DNA from: Lewinellaceae bacterium
GTDB lineage: Bacteria; Bacteroidota; Bacteroidia; Chitinophagales; Saprospiraceae
Reading direction: 5' to 3'
Length of the DNA: 64,000 nucleotides
Assembly: GCA_020636275.1 (NCBI GenBank)
Contig: JACJYD010000001.1
Coordinates: forward strand, 496,001 to 560,000
The first letter of the stretch is position 1. Every line of letters begins with the position of its first letter. This document shows, one piece after another, positions 61,790 through 64,000 of this stretch. The notes beneath the pieces were generated by a model. That model was not told where the DNA came from and did not search any database. It worked only from the letters and a program-made list of their open reading frames with translations. Both the position numbers and the translations under genes were made by a program.

Positions 61790-62167
61790 TTAAATGCGAA
61801 CTATGGTTGCCAGGATGCTGTGCTCCTTAACCAGTTTTTGCGTAAACGTGAAATGTCCCTTCGGGACGATCAGATAGAGTTTTCCGCTGTGCAACCGGGC
61901 CATGCTGCTCAATAGCTTCCATTTCGTAACGGATTCCTGAACCGTATCGTTTTTCATGGCTAATTCGAAATAGGACTTGCGCCCGGCTTTGACCCCGGTG
62001 ATATCCGGAATAAAGGCTTCCTCATCTTTTCGATGCAACCGGGAAGGGGTGTCGTAGTCTTCCAGGTTCGCCTTGATACCTTCATACCCTTTGGGGTTAA
62101 CGACTTTTTCAATCGCTTCCTTAATGAGTTCAGGGCGTTTTCCCTCCGTGAGAATTCCAGTTTCCAT
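61790..62167 (-). CDS. Protein of unknown function upstream of rpsU
   Basis: A 125-residue cytoplasmic protein. I recognise no named family. The pattern PDITGVKAGRKSYFELAMK, with an Asp, then Glu-x-Ala-x-Lys, followed by a Lys/Trp helix and GKLYLIVPKG, recalls the restriction-endonuclease (PD-(D/E)XK) core, but this is only a suggestion. It ends 22 bp before the rpsU start and heads the three-gene minus-strand unit. The start at 62167 (METGILTEGKRPEL) is the first ATG of the frame and has no better alternative. Confidence 0.75.
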   Translation of the reverse strand: METGILTEGKRPELIKEAIEKVVNPKGYEGIKANLEDYDTPSRLHRKDEEAFIPDITGVKAGRKSYFELAMKNDTVQESVTKWKLLSSMARLHSGKLYLIVPKGHFTFTQKLVKEHSILATIVRI

Positions 62168-62488
62168 ATCATTTTGTTTAATGAAAAAATGACCGGATCG
62201 GCAAAATGCCGATAGAGATGCATGAGTGCATGCATTTGCCGCAAAAGGCCTGCCGCTTAGGGCACCTTGCTCAGTCTTGATACAAAAGGTGGAGAAAAAG
62301 GCAGAAAATGCAACGACAAAGGGCGCCGGAGCACCCTCTCCATAGTAAACGTGAGGAGCAGGGGAAAAGTTTCCGGTTGGGGGAAATAGTCGAAAAGTGG
62401 AAAAGTGAAATAGTGGAAAAGAAATTTGTCTTGTCTACCTTTGCTCAAATTTCCTTTGTACAAGGCAAAACCTTAAAAATTCAACAAT
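62168..62488. other. Divergent gap with one promoter candidate
   Basis: 321 bp between the minus-strand rpsU unit and the M49 gene. TACCTTTG at 62436-62443 fits the -7 consensus for the plus-strand gene, 46 bp before its ATG, without a clear TTG upstream. No match was seen for the minus-strand unit. No gene is supported here. Confidence 0.4.
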
Positions 62489-64000
62489 ATGAAAAGATTA
62501 GGTTATTTTTTGGTTGCAGGTATGCTGTTTTCGGCGATGGCTTGTCAACCGGGGGAACCGGCTACCGAAGAACCGGCTATGACAAAGATCGATTCGTTGC
62601 TTGCCAAATACGTCAGCGTTCGCCTGACTACGGATGTTGCACAGCTTTCTGATTCGGAAAAGCAAATGATCCCGCTGCTGATCGAAGCGGCCCAGATCAT
62701 GGACCGTTGTTTTTGGTATGAAGCCTATGGCGATAAAACAGCGCTTCTGGACAGCCTGAAAGACGAAAAACTGCGTCGTTTTGCCGTGATCAACTACGGT
62801 CCCTGGGATCGCCTGGGCGGAAACGCCCCCTTTGTCCCGGGGGTGGGTGAAAAACCGAAAGGCGCCAATTTCTACCCGGAAGACATGACGGTAGAGGAGT
62901 TTGAACAAGCTGACCTGGCCGATAAAAAGAGCCTGTACACCTTCCTGCGTCGCGGCGAAAGTGGAAACTTGATCACGATCCCCTACCACGTGCAGTTTAG
63001 TTCCGAAGTAGAACAGGCGGCCGGACTGCTCCGCCAGGCGGCCGAACTGGCGGAAGACGCCGGTTTGAAAAATTACCTGACCCTCCGCGCCGATGCCCTG
63101 TTGAACGACGATTATCAACCCAGCGACCTGGCCTGGATGGATATGAAAGACAACGGAGTCGATCTGGTGATCGGGCCGATCGAAAACTATGAAGACCAAC
63201 TGTTCGGCTACAAAGCCGCCCATGAGAGTTATGTGTTGGTGAAAGACAAGGAATGGAGCGCCCGTCTGGCCAAATACGCGGCCTTCCTGCCCGACCTTCA
63301 GAAAAGCCTGCCCGTTCCGGAGGCCTACAAAAAAGAGGTTCCTGGCTCCGATGCCGACCTCAATGCCTACGATGTCGTTTACTATGCGGGTGATTGCAAC
63401 GCCGGTTCCAAGACCATCGCGATCAATCTGCCCAACGATGAAGAAGTGCAACTGAGCAAAGGTACCCGGCGTCTTCAGCTCAAGAACGCTATGCGCGCCA
63501 AGTTCGACAAGATCATGCTGCCGATCGCCAATGTGTTGATCGCCGAAGATCAGCGTCAGCACATTACCTTCGACGCTTTTTTCAGCAATACTATGTTCCA
63601 CGAGGTGGCGCATGGATTGGGGATCAAAAACACGATCAACGGAAACGGCACGGTGCGGGAAGCGCTCAAGGAGCATTATTCCGCCCTGGAGGAAGGCAAG
63701 GCCGACATGTTGGGTCTCTTTATGATCAAACAACTCCATGAACGTGGAGAGATCCAGGGCAATCTCGAAGATTATTACATCACCTTCATGGCGGGTATTT
63801 TCCGTTCAGTGCGCTTCGGGGCTTCCAGCGCACACGGAAAAGCCAACATGGTCCGGTTTAATTTCTTCCAGGAATATGGGGCTTTCGAACGCCTGGAGGA
63901 CGGTACCTTCCGCGTGAATGTGCCCAAATTCGAAGAAGCCATGAACGCCCTGTCGGAGAAGATCCTCACCCTGCAAGGGGAGGGCGATTATGCAGGCGTC
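62489..64000 (+). CDS. Peptidase family M49 (dipeptidyl-peptidase III-like) lipoprotein, 3' end outside window
   Basis: An exported zinc metallopeptidase of which 504 codons are visible; the frame is open at the window edge. The N-terminus MKRLGYFLVAGMLFSAMAC is a lipoprotein signal with Cys19. The body has the M49 layout: KTALLDSLKD and VINYGPWDRL near the start, a zinc site FHEVAHGLG with His371, Glu372 and His375, and the second zinc motif in ALEEGKADMLGL. M49 enzymes remove dipeptides from the N-terminus of short peptides (family knowledge). The classical motif is HExxxH; here it is the shorter HExxH, known from a subgroup. It is the first gene of the plus strand after the rpsU unit. Confidence 0.9.
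   Translation, partial: MKRLGYFLVAGMLFSAMACQPGEPATEEPAMTKIDSLLAKYVSVRLTTDVAQLSDSEKQMIPLLIEAAQIMDRCFWYEAYGDKTALLDSLKDEKLRRFAVINYGPWDRLGGNAPFVPGVGEKPKGANFYPEDMTVEEFEQADLADKKSLYTFLRRGESGNLITIPYHVQFSSEVEQAAGLLRQAAELAEDAGLKNYLTLRADALLNDDYQPSDLAWMDMKDNGVDLVIGPIENYEDQLFGYKAAHESYVLVKDKEWSARLAKYAAFLPDLQKSLPVPEAYKKEVPGSDADLNAYDVVYYAGDCNAGSKTIAINLPNDEEVQLSKGTRRLQLKNAMRAKFDKIMLPIANVLIAEDQRQHITFDAFFSNTMFHEVAHGLGIKNTINGNGTVREALKEHYSALEEGKADMLGLFMIKQLHERGEIQGNLEDYYITFMAGIFRSVRFGASSAHGKANMVRFNFFQEYGAFERLEDGTFRVNVPKFEEAMNALSEKILTLQGEGDYAGV

Noticed and set aside
62498..63739. A 413-codon frame antisense to the M49 peptidase gene
   Set aside because: The plus-strand frame has a lipoprotein signal and zinc motifs in the right order; the antisense frame has none.

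Overview
The window looks like chromosomal DNA of a Bacteroidota bacterium with a fairly high G+C content. The features that suggest this are five secreted products with type IX secretion (T9SS) C-terminal sorting domains, three hybrid histidine kinase/AraC regulators (two with Reg_prop propellers), a TonB-dependent receptor with a carboxypeptidase-regulatory-like N-terminus, many lipoprotein signals, -7 boxes of the form TAnnTTTG, and few visible Shine-Dalgarno sequences. Class Saprospiria would fit the mix of HYR adhesins, a DUF547 protein and a class II ribonucleotide reductase, but that placement is inference.

Layout. 1-11 kb: the end of a membrane-fused spermidine-synthase-like protein, a subtilisin lipoprotein, a caspase-like protein, the B12-dependent ribonucleotide reductase behind a 61-bp palindrome, a patatin with a C-terminal outer-membrane barrel, and a small reductase/thioredoxin pair. 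11-19 kb: the trkH-trkA potassium-uptake operon on the minus strand, lipoproteins, a beta-mannosidase and a Uma2 nuclease-like gene. 19.1-20.3 kb: the most unusual part. A strong promoter drives five 81-bp repeats derived from a tRNA-Val gene, then an intact tRNA-Val(TAC). Two further full-length tRNA-like copies follow, with a GIY-YIG nuclease gene between them whose stop codon lies inside the second copy. Matched terminators punctuate the set. 20.3-38 kb: a relic of a regulator promoter and start, a Kelch/T9SS protein, two giant propeller-type hybrid regulators, a PA-domain T9SS protein, a YncE/phosphoesterase fusion and a smaller hybrid regulator.

38-46 kb: a second Kelch/T9SS protein, a lipoprotein, a macro-domain hydrolase, and a divergent DUF547/TonB-receptor pair whose shared upstream region holds five copies of the palindrome AAACGnCGTTT. 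A TIGR04282-type glycosyltransferase follows. 46-55 kb: a small secreted protein and a very large HYR-repeat adhesin, split in this sequence by a frameshift at a 301-bp duplication. 55-64 kb: an L-domain T9SS protein, an AsmA-like protein, an 8-bp repeat hairpin leading into a membrane protein and a PhoX-like phosphatase, an unknown gene-rpsU-NYN operon on the minus strand, and the start of an M49 peptidase cut by the window edge.

Most of the window is envelope biology: secreted T9SS cargo, lipoproteins, a TonB receptor, and three membrane sensors that could regulate them. No polysaccharide-utilisation (SusCD) cluster is visible beside the regulators, so their targets cannot be assigned. The strongest candidates for something undescribed are the tRNA-derived array with its GIY-YIG gene and the five-site operator region.
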